Assembly (NCBI RefSeq): GCF_051020765.1
Contig: NC_134929.1
Span: 23,760,135 to 23,824,134 of the forward strand
Reading direction: 5' to 3'
Length of the DNA: 64,000 bases
DNA from: Lasioglossum baleicum
Taxonomy: Eukaryota > Arthropoda > Insecta > Hymenoptera > Halictidae
Shown: positions 48,572 to 59,665 of the stretch, piece by piece
How positions within the stretch are numbered: position 1 is the first letter of the stretch
How the letters are laid out: each line of letters opens with the position of its first letter
The notes under the pieces: model-generated
Seen by the model: the letters and a program-made list of their open reading frames with translations, nothing else
What the model was told of the DNA's origin: nothing
Database searches by the model: none
Translations under genes and position numbers: made by a program

Positions 48572-49465
48572 TTGGGTCTGGAAAAAAGTTCGTGGCGTTT
48601 TTTTTTAAGTAAAATTCAACTGGTTTTCATATACTGTGAAAATGAATGTATTTAAACCAAATATGCTCCATTATTATCGACAATGTTTCGCCATTTTTCG
48701 AGTAGAGCCATGATACCAACGGTGAAGAACTTCTGTGGTTTCTGGTTGATAAACTGAATCCAGTGGTTTTCACAAGCTTCTTTTGAAAGCAGCTTAATTC
48801 CATTGAGAGAGTTCTGCAGAGATCGAAACGAGTGATAGTCAGAGGGTGCTGTGTCTGGATTATACGGTGGATGCAACAAAACTTCCCAACCAAGCTCTCT
48901 TAATTTTTGACGGGTCGCCAAAGATGTCGATCCATTAAATTTTTCAATGTTAACTCATGAGGCACCCAAACATCGAGCTGCTTTTTGTATCCAGCCTTCT
49001 TGTGTAGAATTGTTTTGTGGTAGATGTTTAGTTCCTTACCGATATCACGATTGCTATTGTGCCGGCCTTGCTCAATTTCATCGACTTTTTCAGTGACTGG
49101 TCGACCAGACAGAGGTGTATCTTTGACATCAGAACGAAAGCGAGCGAACCATTTCCGCGCAGCAGATTTTGATAAAGTACCTTCACCGTATACAAATTTT
49201 TTCACGAGCCTGCGCAGCGTTCTTCCCTTTGTCGTAATAATATTGCGAAATACAGCGCAATTTTTCATTACTTTTCTCCATTTTCAAACGCAAAAAACTT
49301 TCCAACCACTGCATCAATTTCGATGTTTATACACTCACAGTAACGCTCGAAGTGTCACCTTTCCAACGAGCGTTTAGTGGTATCGCTGCGATCTGTGTTT
49401 CCTGAGTTATCTGCAATTGATGCCATGTATCGGGAAAAACGCCACGAACTTTTTCCCAGATCCAA
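48572..49465 (-). mobile_element. mariner element, internal deletion derivative B
   Basis: The ends start TTGGGTCTGGAAAAAAGTTC and, inverted, TTGGATCTGGGAAAAAGTTC, flanked by TA (48570-48571 and 49466-49467). The 894-bp copy belongs to a mariner lineage different from the one at 43692, judged by ends and protein. The transposase is on the minus strand with its centre removed. Confidence 0.92.
48652..49281 (-). pseudogene. mariner transposase, centre deleted (B)
   Basis: From ATG at 49281 the protein starts MEKSNEKLRCISQYYYDKGK. After a frameshift near 49200 it continues YGEGTLSKSAARKWFARFRS and LSGRPVTEKVDEIEQ, the paired helix-turn-helix domain, to RWVP-like VWVPHELT near 48960. The next frame (from 48921) gives RQKLRELGWEVLLHPPYNPD and TAPSDYHSFRSLQNSLNG, the segment with the third catalytic Asp, and ends GIMALLEKWRNIVDNNGAYLV. 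The part with the first two catalytic Asp residues is deleted, and the junction near 48905-48920 is out of frame. It is inactive. Confidence 0.9.
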
Positions 49466-49467
49466 TA

Positions 49468-50850
49468 TAATCAATTTAGTTCTTGGTAGTGGAACAATTT
49501 CTTGAATTTTCAATTTTAATTCGAGTTTTTAAATGGAGATTGTAGTTTCTTTTGGAAAGGTAGAGAGTGCCGTGTTGTTGAGATTGAACGAGTTTAATAA
49601 ATGTAGTGTCTCCTGCGAGTTTGAACGGTCCCCTTACTAGGCTAGCGTGTGCGATCAAAAATGTATTTGTACCGATAATGCTGGTTGACTTTCCGGCAGA
49701 CACAGCGTATCGATCCCGGGGTTATTATCAGTAGATATGTTTAACGGGTCGCACGAAAGGGTGCGTTTAATCGCCGTAAGAATTTAACGAGCCGATTTCT
49801 TGCACGGTTAACATAATTGGTAGAATTGCCACGCATCGTTGTACCAATTGTCTGAGAAATTTCTCGAGAAGATTAGAAATCATATGGCTTTGTCTCCACG
49901 AGCTGTGCCGTTTCGTGGTCTATAGTCTATGCAAGGATAAAACAATTATGCGCAACAGTTACTCAAATATTTTCATTTAAAGTGAGCCGAGTACAATACG
50001 TCGAGTTTACAAATTTGAATTTAATCTAGATGTACTCAGCTTTCCGGGAACGAAATAATATTATTTCTGAACCTCAATTACATACAACACGTTTTAGAAT
50101 ATCTAATACGAAATTTTAATTACGTTTCTTCTCTATGGGAACCTAAACGCTCGACAGAACAGCTTGCTATAATAACAATAAAACTGACCGCAGAGAATTC
50201 CATTGTGGAATGGGCAAAATAAAATCGCAAGCTTAAAAATGCCCATCTTTTTCTCTCCGCGACGTAATTGAAATTTTACCGAAACGGAAATGAAATTCTT
50301 TCGTGTTATAAAGTTAAATAATTATGCCGAACGAAAATATCATACGTATACTATTTCTGTAGCCTTTCCATAGTACATTATAAATATACTTGTTTATAAG
50401 AAGAGTGTAAATAATAGTTTGTAATTAACTTATTAATAGCTTAGATATCCTGTAGAACAAAAGCCTCGACTCGCTTTATGGTGTTTGTGTTCTGTTACTA
50501 TGCTAAACGGGGAAACGTGCGTGAGATAAGGATAACCTTTTGACATACATTTACATGTTACGATAAAATATCAATTTATTTTTATTAGACAAATAAGTTT
50601 GACAAATAAGGGTCAAGTAGTAGTTAGAGATTAGATCTACTACAGTTCTGTGGGTTCTAAGTTCACGAAGACTGAAAAACAATTTTCCGTGGAAATATTT
50701 CAGTAAATATTGAAACTTAAGGATCATTGAGATCTTGAGTTTTAATGATGGAGTCCTAGGATAGCTGGCCATTAGGTAAAAGGAAGGAGTCTACACCCTA
50801 AATTGAGTCTGTTTTTAACTATTCTTTTTTATGTATCTTTTATTAGCTTA
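49468..50850. other. no gene recognised
   Basis: AT-rich DNA with short frames only. I see no element ends. Confidence 0.5.
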
Positions 50851-50858
50851 TTCATGAC

Positions 50859-51062
50859 TAGACTGCGGATTTTATGCATTTATGACGACAATGGGTACGT
50901 GCAATTTAAAGCAGTGGACGAATTACAAAGATTTAAGGACATCGGTGTATTAATTTCAGCTTAATAAAACAATAAAAAGAAAAAATAATTTTATATTTGG
51001 CTCCCCTGTGTCTTGCAATCAATGCAAAATATTTTTTATTTTGCATAAAGATCCGCTGTCTA
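50859..51062. mobile_element. 204-bp hAT MITE, TAGACTGCGGAT family
   Basis: Identical 8-bp flanks TTCATGAC at 50851-50858 and 51063-51070. The left end is TAGACTGCGGATTTTATGCA. The right end reads inward as TAGACAGCGGATCTTTATGC. It is a close relative of the copy at 48333 and shares ends with the larger copies at 9553 and 18943. Confidence 0.93.
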
Positions 51063-51139
51063 TTCATGACAGTTTTGTGATTGAAATGGTACGAGACACG
51101 ATACAATTCCAATCACGTTGACTCGTTTAATTCGCGATA

Positions 51140-51319
51140 CAGTGGAACCTCGATTATCCGAACTAATCAGTGAATAATGAAATCGGATAATAAAACAATT
51201 ACTTAGCAACACTGGTAGATTAAATCTTGACCGTTTTGTACAATGAATCGTGTTATGTATGGATTACTTTAATTTGAACTGTTGCACACTTATTCGTTCG
51301 GATACTCGAGGTTCTACAG
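51140..51319. mobile_element. possible pogo/Tigger-type MITE
   Basis: The left end is TA then CAGTGGAACCTCGATTATCC. A degraded inverted partner, CGGATACTCGAGGTTCTACAG, lies at about 51299-51319. The CAGTGGAACCTCGATTATCCG end type resembles pogo/Tigger elements. The right border and target copy are not clean. Confidence 0.5.
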
Positions 51320-52260
51320 AATCATCAATTGAATCAGCAAACATGCGCCGAATTATGCCATGTTTGGGCTCGTTTTAATCACAAAAACGTCACGAATACA
51401 ATGTCAGAACATATTTCGTAAATAATAATTAAAAACAAATAATATTATTGGATCAATCTTACGAAAATTTGTTTGCCGGCACGGTACGCCGCCGAAGAAT
51501 CTTCTAATGAAGTAAGCTGCGAGTTAAACGTAATTTCGCATATACCATTGCTGCATGATCCGTACGCTATCGGACACCACCTACAGCCTCACTCACACCG
51601 CAGCATTGTCACAATACATACTTTGTGGTAGTTCGCGTGACTCGTTGCCCGGTTCGCGATACCTAAAGGGAGTTCTTGCTCGCGAAAGCCCTATTTGGAC
51701 AAGTCCGTAATAAACCAGTGGCGAATTCCCTATCGACGACTCCTCCGCCCACAAAGGCCAACACCGCGGAAAGTAAATCGAGGAGCGTCGTGCTGGGAAA
51801 TAGCGATTAAAAGTGCGAAACTTTAGTAATTACCGACCTAACCGAACAGCACTTTGATCGGTTCTTTCTTACGTTTCTATGCACGCAACGTTCTGAACTA
51901 CTCGCTTTGGGAGTCCTAATGTACCGATTGTCTTTAGTTCGCTGAAATCTATGGTAGCATTCCGGTAATGGCGTCTCCGCTCTTGTTACCGCACTTTATG
52001 CGTCATTTGTGCCTAATTGTACCCGCTAATGGCATTAATTTTATTTAATATCGTTTCATCGAGGAGAATATCGATTTGAAAGTAAATTACCGTTCCTGCG
52101 ACTATTTTTCTTCTCAAAGACAGAGACGGATTATTGTCGGAAGCGCAAAGTCTAAGATTTTAATTCCTCTTTCTTTGCTCTCTTGTACAACATTCCTGTA
52201 CGGCCATTCTTTTACTTTTTTAAAATGAAAAGGTATTATTTCTTGATTTTCGCAGATTAC
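51320..52260. other. no gene recognised
   Basis: Mixed sequence with no supported gene. Confidence 0.5.
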
Positions 52261-52349
52261 ACACTTACAGGGGGTGGGCATTATTTGGCGAAAAAAATAT
52301 TTGAAATGCTATTTAATATTTTAGATTTTATTTTGCTTAAAGAAAATAG

Positions 52350-52500
52350 TATTTTATTTGAACAATCTGAGCTTTTCAAAATAAAATATTTCTATTTTAA
52401 TAATCTGAATCAGAAAGTAAAATATTTCTATTTTAATAATCTGAAACACAAAGTAAAATATTTCTATTTTCATAATCTGAAACACAAAATAGAATATTTT
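52350..52500. repeat. 36-bp minisatellite, about four units
   Basis: The same unit as at 25690-25905 (CTGAAACACAAAGTAAAA and so on), here about four copies. It sits at the same distance from the element end, so it is an old part of the family and differs in copy number between the two insertions. Confidence 0.88.
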
Positions 52501-52605
52501 ATTTGTTGCGTCGTTATACCTAATACTTTCAGAAATCGCATTACTTATTTAATATTTCTTATTTTAGCAATAATTTAAAGAAGAAATGGTACTTACTATA
52601 AGAAA

Positions 52606-53065
52606 CTATATTATTTGCCACATTTTGCAGCGTTCCAAATTGGAATCCGTTAGGGTGCTCCTTCGAGGACAAAGAATCAGTCCAGCAAAGCTAAAAAGTC
52701 TCTCAACTGAGGCAGAGGACGGAATAGCTGTGTTGTATTTTAATAAAAATAATGTATTCATGTATTTGTACTTTGCAATACTTTCAATTCGTGTATCACT
52801 ATCGCTCAAATATTAATATAATTCTAATTCTGTAATGTTTGTATGACTGATATCATTTGTTTCTTTTTCCATTAAGGAAAAAAAGTCATCTACTTCTTTG
52901 TTTTGTGAAAGTAATTGAGATCGTGACTCTAAATCTGGATTTGCTATCTGTTTCAAAGCATTTAATACGGTTTCTTTGATAAAAATACGTTTTTCTTCAT
53001 TTAAGTCTTTCGGAATCCATCGTAATTTCCATTCTGGATGGCTAACAGTAGCAATTATATATGTA
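52606..53065 (-). pseudogene. hAT transposase C-terminal relic
   Basis: Read on the minus strand from about 53065, one frame gives ATVSHPEWKLRWIPKDLNEE, KRIFIKETVLNAL, and then FFSLMEKETND before a single TAA. In the same phase it continues SDTRIESIAKYKYMNT and NTAIPSSASVERLFSFAGLI, then PRRSTLTDSNLERCKMWQII. The block SSASVERLFSFAG is the strongly conserved hAT dimerisation motif. Upstream parts, including the BED finger, are missing. With one in-frame stop over about 150 codons, decay is moderate. Confidence 0.9.
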
Positions 53066-53193
53066 GTCGCTTACGTGTTCAGAAAAACCGAATAAATCAC
53101 GAAATCGAGATTTTAAACTCGATAGTAAATGAAGTTTCAGAGGTTCGAAATATCTATTGAATGCGAACCATTATTTTGAGCAATAATATTTAA

Positions 53194-53430
53194 CACTTTA
53201 CCTACCGGGAGCCTATTAATAAGATTTTTAATAATTGTGCTGTACCAAAAGACAGCATAGAAATTTTTTTACATTGCAATCTTAAATGAAACTATTAGAT
53301 GACGTTATTGAGGGTGACTTGTTAGTTCACAATGAACATTGCTGTTACTATTGAAGGTTCCATTAAAAAGTGTTTAGTCAAGTACCATAGATTTTTCAAA
53401 ATTATGCAATAATCACCGGTCGGTAATGTG
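53194..53430. mobile_element. 237-bp MITE with TTAA target, piggyBac-like
   Basis: TTAA flanks both sides (53190-53193 and 53431-53434). The ends are CACTTTACCTACCGG and, inverted, CACATTACCGACCGG. The same position in the related hAT copy (26214-26217) holds a single TTAA between identical flanks, which proves both borders and the four-base duplication. TTAA targeting is the hallmark of the piggyBac superfamily. No coding sequence is present. A second copy is at 57020. Confidence 0.93.
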
Positions 53431-53627
53431 TTAAAATTGAAATTGAAAATAAAGACAAAGTCCAAATATTTTCAATATTCTTAAAATAAAATACTATTTT
53501 CAAATACTATTTTCGAAAATTATATTGCAACAAATAAAATATTTTATTTTCAAAGTAGTACAGACACTGTAAAATAAATGGTATTATTTACTATTTACTA
53601 TTTCAAATACTATTTTCCCCAGCTCTG

Positions 53628-56600
53628 GTTAATACGCGATTAATTAGCAAATAAATTTCTTTTCATAATGGTGGACAAGGACAAGGATGAAAGAAAGTCA
53701 AAATCGATAAGAGATAGAAGATGAAACTTCTACCGTGTACGTAAATCGTATCCTTGCTGTGTTTTGCATATCGAAATGCAGGGAAATCGTCGAAAGTTCA
53801 CGGTCCTAAACGTGGTAATCCATATTCGTGCCCATCGTCCATTATGTATACGTAGACGATTTTCCCCGGAACGTTGATTGACGAGCCTACGAAAAGATTC
53901 TACGGACTACGGAAACGTCGCTGGGCCCTTCTTTGGTAGCTGGTGGCCTCGTGAAAGGTGCGAGTTATTAACCGAGATGGATGGTAAACCGAGGGAACAC
54001 CCGGTATAAGGAACGCAGACGGCTCTTGGCCCATGGACTGGGAGGCCAGCTGCTTCTCCAACGAAAAAGTACAAGTCAGCTGTTTTCCGGCATGGCACAC
54101 GCCAACACGATTGCTCGCCTCCAAATGTTCCGATCGACGTGAAAGCCGACCGATGCATGGGGAGGAGTAGTCCAGGCGAGAACGATCCAAGGGCCAAGGT
54201 GAGAGAGAAAGAGAAAGAGAGAGAGAGATACGAAACAGAGGAGATCCAACGGAAGATCAATGAGTCAGCCGTTCGACGATTTATTCGACGATTTATTCGG
54301 GCCGAGATGCTGGCACCTCGCTTCGAATCATAATGGAAACACCGTGACAACGAACGCGATGATAACATTGGGAATTCTTCGGTCGTTGCTTGCTGCGAAA
54401 CCAGCGATCGCGACGACTACCCAGCTGCCGCTTTCTCAAAGAATCAGCTGTTTCCCGAAGCACATGTCAGAAGCGGGTGCACGGCAAGCCGCGATAATTA
54501 CGAGAAACCCGATGGAATTGAAAGCGAGGCGGACGTGGTTTCCGAAAACTGTAATTTAGATGCAACACCGGAACCGTTACGAATTTCGACCGAGTTCACG
54601 TTTTTATCCAGAGACCGCGACAGATCCGCGCCACCACTGACGCACAAAACTGCAGCAAGCTTACGGAAAAAATATAATGATATATGTTGATGTTCGAATG
54701 CATCACTGTGTATCGAATTTTCATGCTGGTCCGGTGGACATGTACATATTAAGCTTTTTCTCTTGAGAAACGAAATCCCGTTCGACTGGGTGACCATGCA
54801 CCTTTTCAAGAACGTCTCGCGTGTATTCTTCGCATGAGTTGGATGTCGGATGATAATTTTTTGTATTCTTTATGAAAAAGATGAGAATAAAGCGTGCTTC
54901 TATCTGCCGCTCTTAACGAGTAAAGGTTCCATTGCTTCAGAAAGGAAACGTAATCCTCTAAAAATCGAGTGCTAGAATTTCCGGGAAAAATGTGACGAAG
55001 AAACTTTGGGAACGGAGAAGTTGCACTACAGTTTTGCAACGGTTCGTTCGAGGAGAAAGGTAAACATGGTGTGTAATTACGAAATGAAATAGTAAAAATA
55101 ACTGACATAAATGTAAAATAAATGTAATTATTCAGAAGAGAGCGTAAAGGTGAAAGCAAGGGACTTGTTCTAAAAGAGAGCGAAATAGTAAAAATAGCTG
55201 GTGAAATAATATATTATGTTAAATTAAAGTGTATAATAATTAATAAAGAACGTCGACCTATTTCGCACAGCATTTACGTTAATGAATACTCAACTGACCC
55301 AAACGAATCATCTTTTCGGAGTTCTATACGTTTTAATAAATCAAGAACAGTATTTGCGGAAAGTTTAAACTTATTATAATTACATTTGTAATATTCACGT
55401 TCCAGTGATTTAGCTAATGGAATTACTTGTAAATACTACTAAATACCTGGATAAAATGTATTTTACAATCCAATTTCGACATTTAAATTGGGAAAGAAGG
55501 AACGAACAGAAAAATATATAATTTCGATTAAAATATTTATAAAATATTCCAGTATTACAATCTTTTAAAATACTAATAATGTAATCATCACGTTCCGATA
55601 TGTCCACTACGAAAAGGATTACACGTTTTCAAAACACGGCCCCACTAGATTGTAATTTTCCGATAACTGGAATCTGCGTCACTCACTTTTCTTATCAATG
55701 TGTGGTAATACATGCGCTGGAACACATGTTCGTGCTAAAAACGTGCCGTCATTGTGGGAATTATTAATGTAGGTGCAAACAAGGATATTTCGTCTACGAT
55801 GCTTCGCTGCAAAACAAGAATTCTTATTTGCAACGGAATTTCGATTATCCGACCAGAGTATGCAATATATGGAAAAGAATTTAATTATACGATATGCATT
55901 TACAAGAAAAGGTTGGGAGCAAAGATGACAAAATAAACTGGGAAAAATACGTTTCAATAATACATACATATGCACATACAAATTATTCTGAGGCATGTAT
56001 TCCATCGAAGATAGTGTTTATTTGAATATTCTGGAATCTTTTGAAAGTTCAAGGATTATCGAGTAAGAAAGAGAAATATATCGAGTTTTAAATATGCATA
56101 GATATTTGAAATCAAATATTTTCACATATATAGAAATATAAAATCGGTTTCAAACAATTTAATACTTGCGAAATTCTCTTTTGATGAAACGTCAATTCAT
56201 CCGTGAAAGAACAGAATCTTTTATTATTGTACATGTAGTACGAGCAAATATTTACCGAGCTCAAGAACGTTTTCGTTTTATCTCGAACAACATATAGTCC
56301 TTGGAGGGACGAGCGACTGAATTCTATACGCTGATGGCACAAACAAAAATTTAATCGAGCTCAGGGACGTTTTTATTTTACAGCAAACCTTGTAGAGACT
56401 TTCGCAAAATAGAAACTTGTATTAGCACGAACATCTGCTACAGACACTTGAAACGATCGCAATTTTCGCAATCAGAAATGGCGAAAAATTGCCCTTCTGG
56501 TTGGTTGGTCGTAGCGCGAGGTGAGAACCCCTGGCCTTTGTATCCGCTTGTCCGGAACAAGACAGGACGTAACTGGTCAGAGAAAATACACAGGGTGTGC

Positions 56601-57010
56601 TCGTTTTACGTATGTATTATAACGTCTTCTGGTCTCGAAGCAGGTGCTCCTTATTGCCTGCTCGTGGATCAGGAGCATTACGTTTCCCTCGACATTCTTA
56701 ATCCAACCCGCTGACGCCCTTTTCGCACCCACTGTGGCCAAAGTGCGCCAATTCACGCATTCGCATCAACATGAACCATCGGTGGCTCAAACCATAATTT
56801 CTTAACGCTATTGGCCAGTTTTTCGGCACGTAGAAAATAAGCCGCCTTCGTGTTTCTATTTCTCGGTAACCATTCTACCGATCCAATCGAAATTTTACTG
56901 CCAAGGGTAACAAGTATTTTACTCGAAAACTGATTTTGAGAATTCTTTTAATTGATTTTCTTTTTCACAAAGTGGCAGCTGCAACTGTGGATGTCCGTAA
57001 ATATTCACAA
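53628..57010. other. no gene recognised; GC-richer island at 53880-54640
   Basis: The island has a GAGA tract at about 54200-54230 and overlapping frames on both strands (153 codons minus at 53907-54368, 99 codons plus at 54260-54559), with no recognisable domain. The rest is AT-rich. I call no gene. Confidence 0.35.
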
Positions 57011-57019
57011 TTCAATTAT

Positions 57020-57258
57020 CACATTACCGACCGGTGATTATTGCATAATTTTGAAAAATTTGTGGTACATGGCTAAACACTTTTTAATGGAATCTTCAAT
57101 AGTAACAGCAATTTTCGTTGTGAACTAACAAGTCATCCTCAATAACGTCATCTAACAGTTTCATTTAAGATTGCAATGTAAAAGAAAATTTCTATGATTT
57201 CTTTTGGTACAGCACAACTATTTCAAAGCCTATTAATAGGCTTCCGGTAGGTAAAGTG
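57020..57258. mobile_element. TTAA-target MITE, second copy, inverted
   Basis: It is the reverse complement of 53194-53430 over its whole length (239 bp). It is followed by TTAA (57259-57262) and preceded by TTAT, a one-base change of the duplicated target. It lies just upstream of the retrotransposon relic. Confidence 0.9.
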
Positions 57259-57342
57259 TTAAGATATCTAACACAGTCCACTGGATCAATGGCTGTGCAA
57301 CAAATTTCAAAAGATCACTTGTGCATTCATAGCTCTTGAGCT

Positions 57343-57830
57343 ATGAACATAATCAAATTTCTTCGAGGCGCGTGGTGGGGATCAGATCCAGAAACCTTAA
57401 TTATATTTTACAAAAGTTTTGTTCGATCAATATTGGACTATGGCTGCTTTGTATATGTTTCCACCCAACTCAATCGAATAGAAAAGCTAGAGAAAATTCA
57501 ATTCGCGGCAATAAGACTCGCTCTTTGGGTATAGAATTAGCACACCTACCAATATTCTGCTATCGGAATCCAAACTACAACTCATACAAGAACGATCCCG
57601 ATTCTTATGTATGAATTACCTCGATAAGGTTCATTCGAATCAATACTCGGTAATCTCTGCAACCGTTTCACGGCTCCGAAAAATTATTGATAACAAGTAT
57701 ATCAAGCGTAAAAATAATAACCGGCTTCTATATCAATGCATAAGAGAGACACCAAGAATTCAATCAACCATATTTACTCCGCGATTAACCACAATAATGA
57801 TGTTCAAGAATATTATTCTTTCATTCGCAA
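57343..57830 (+). pseudogene. reverse transcriptase C-terminal fragment
   Basis: The frame at 57343-57534 gives IIKFLRGAWWGSDPETLIIF, FYKSFVRSILDYGC and KLEKIQFAAIRLAL. This is the conserved thumb-side region of non-LTR reverse transcriptases (L-R-G-x-x-W-G, then Y-K-x-x-x-R-S-x-L-D-Y-G). After a frameshift near 57526 it continues YRISTPTNILLSESKLQLIQ and CMNYLDKVHS in another frame. The catalytic palm motifs lie upstream and are gone. Confidence 0.82.
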
Positions 57831-57883
57831 TATTTATATATACATATGTATATCAACACAGAATTTGGTTCGTCTCTTACATA

Positions 57884-58584
57884 CAGAGTGGGTGTACAAA
57901 ATATTCGTACACTTTTTAAAAACTAATAACTTTTTTATTATTGTACCAGACGACCTGATTTTTTTATAATCAATTGGAAGCATTGGTTTACGAAATGTTA
58001 TGCAAAACAGATTTTCCAAAAAATTATAATTTACAAGGTTACAGGCAAAGATAAAAATGGCACCTTTTAAAGCTTTTGTATTTGGGCCGTTAATGAAAAT
58101 TGAAAATACATGTTTGGTAGATCTATGTTAGTTATACACATGCTGAAAATTTCATTGAAATCGATTAACATACACACGAGCTACAAGAGGTTAAAATTGG
58201 TGAAAATCGTAGTTTTACACGACTTTTGATCAGTTTCTGCTTAAAATCCACAGAATCGTACATCTTTCAATACCTGTTGGTTTTTCCTGTGTCGATCGAT
58301 TTCGATGAAATTTTCAACATGTGCATAAAGAACATAAATCTAGAAAACATATATTTTAAATTTTCATTAAGGGGGCCCAAATAAAAAAGTTTTAAAAAAA
58401 GTGCCTTTTTCATTTTTGCATGCAACCTTGTAAATTGTAATTTTTGGAAAATATTTTTTGCATTTCAGTTCGTAAACTAATGCTTCTAATTGATTATAAA
58501 CAATCAGGTCGTTTGGTACAATTACAAAGAAGTTATTAGTTTTTAAAAGGTGTACGAATTTGTACACTTTGTACACCCACTCTG
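57884..58584. mobile_element. 701-bp palindromic MITE inserted in the retrotransposon
   Basis: The ends CAGAGTGGGTGTACAAA and, inverted, CAGAGTGGGTGTACAAA are flanked by TA (57882-57883 and 58585-58586). The two halves are inverted copies along nearly the full length, each about 330 bp, sharing for example CGACCTGATT and TATAATCAATTGGAAGCATT-like blocks. The core closely matches the element at 61091, but the terminal about 40 bp differ. It has no coding sequence. Confidence 0.9.
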
Positions 58585-58586
58585 TA

Positions 58587-59515
58587 TGTAGAAAATCCCA
58601 ACGTATTAATTGAAAATCTAATTAAAGAAGAAAAATCCTACGCTCTGTACACTGACGGGGTAGTAAGTCCAAAAATTCAGTTTCCGTAGGAACTGCGTGT
58701 GTCTTTAATGACTTAGATATGACCGTTGTAAGAAGTCTAACCAAAAACGCATCAATTTTCACTGCACAATCTATAGCCCTGAACGACGCTGTAAAAATAG
58801 CTTTGATTCAACCCAATCAGAATTTTCTCATTTTTACGGATTCTCTCAGCGCTCTACTCTCCTTACAACAACCTATTGTAAACACAAAAACGAATCCCTA
58901 TATCCTCAAAATAAGAAATAATGTTTTCAAATTCGCCTCCGAGACCACAAACGACAGTAAAATTAAATTCTACTGCGTACCGGCTCACATGGGGATTCTG
59001 GGCAACGAGAGTGCAAACGCATTAGCGAAATCGGCGGCTAACACGACAGCTGCATTCTCCATCAAAATTCCCTTCACGGATCTAAGAGAATCGGCTAAAT
59101 CAGTGGCAACACAAAATACATATAATACCATAGAGAAAGAAGGTTTATTCAAAGGTGTAAACTACTTGACACACTTCCACAACCGAAAGTCAAAACCGTG
59201 GTACAGTCACACAAATCTCCAACGTGAGATTATTACAACGGTAAACAGATGTAGATCAGGACACTACAATCTTGCCAGTTCTCTCTCTCTCGAATTGGTT
59301 TCATAAATGATCGAAAATGTCAGTGCGGCTATGAAACTCAGGATATTGACCATGTGTTATGGCAGTGCCCCACGGTTGATGAACAAAGGTTGGAGTTTAT
59401 GTATCAGGCAATTACAGAAACTGCATCTTTTTCTTCGGGTTTCATGCAATGTTCTATTCTCCAGACCTACGGTGGAAATATGCAAAATAAGTTACTCGTT
59501 TTTGAAGGCCTCTGA
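58587..59515 (+). pseudogene. retrotransposon RNase H and zinc-knuckle fragment
   Basis: RNase H begins with LYTDG near 58650. The 195-codon frame 58719-59306 shows FTAQSIALNDAVKIAL, FLIFTDSLSALLSL and CVPAHMGILGNESANALAKS. Of the four usual catalytic positions, the Glu in F-T-A-E is Gln and the last Asp in G-N-E-x-x-D is Asn. After HYNLASSLS the frame breaks in a run of TC repeats with one extra TC. The true frame goes on with GFINDRKCQCGYETQDIDHV to TGA at 59513. C-x-C-x8-H-x4-C forms the terminal zinc knuckle. Confidence 0.87.
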
Positions 59516-59665
59516 TTTAAAGGTTTAAGAGAACGGTACATCTCTAAAAATGCTTGAGTATTGACCTACGTTTATTTATAATTTGTATTGTATTATAAAA
59601 AGTATCACAATGTACTGAAAAATAATCTCTACCTGGAGATTCAAATTGCATTGAATAAAAAAAAA

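Larger units (their letters stand above)
52268..53627 (-). mobile_element. hAT element, CAGAGGTGGGCA family, copy 2
   Basis: The left end is GGGTGGGCATTATTTGGCGA after CAGG. The right end reads inward as CAGAGCTGGGGAAAATAGT. Both ends, the minisatellite (52350-52500) and the right-hand 200 bp align with the copy at 25611. This copy keeps transposase sequence on the minus strand that the other has lost. A 237-bp MITE is inserted at 53194. No target duplication is evident: the flanks CACACTTA and GTTAATAC do not match. Confidence 0.82.
57270..59665 (+). mobile_element. non-LTR retrotransposon relic with RNase H, interrupted by a MITE
   Basis: The 5'-truncated element keeps the end of the reverse transcriptase, a spacer, RNase H and a zinc knuckle, and ends near an A-rich tail at 59657-59665. 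RNase H after the reverse transcriptase is typical of I, LOA, R1-related and similar clades; I cannot choose among them. A 701-bp palindromic MITE (57884-58584) interrupts the coding region. The 5' border is approximate. Confidence 0.82.

Noticed and set aside
53907..54368. 153-codon minus-strand frame
   Set aside because: Serine/leucine-rich stretches reflect a GAGA tract, no domain is visible, and plus-strand frames overlap it.
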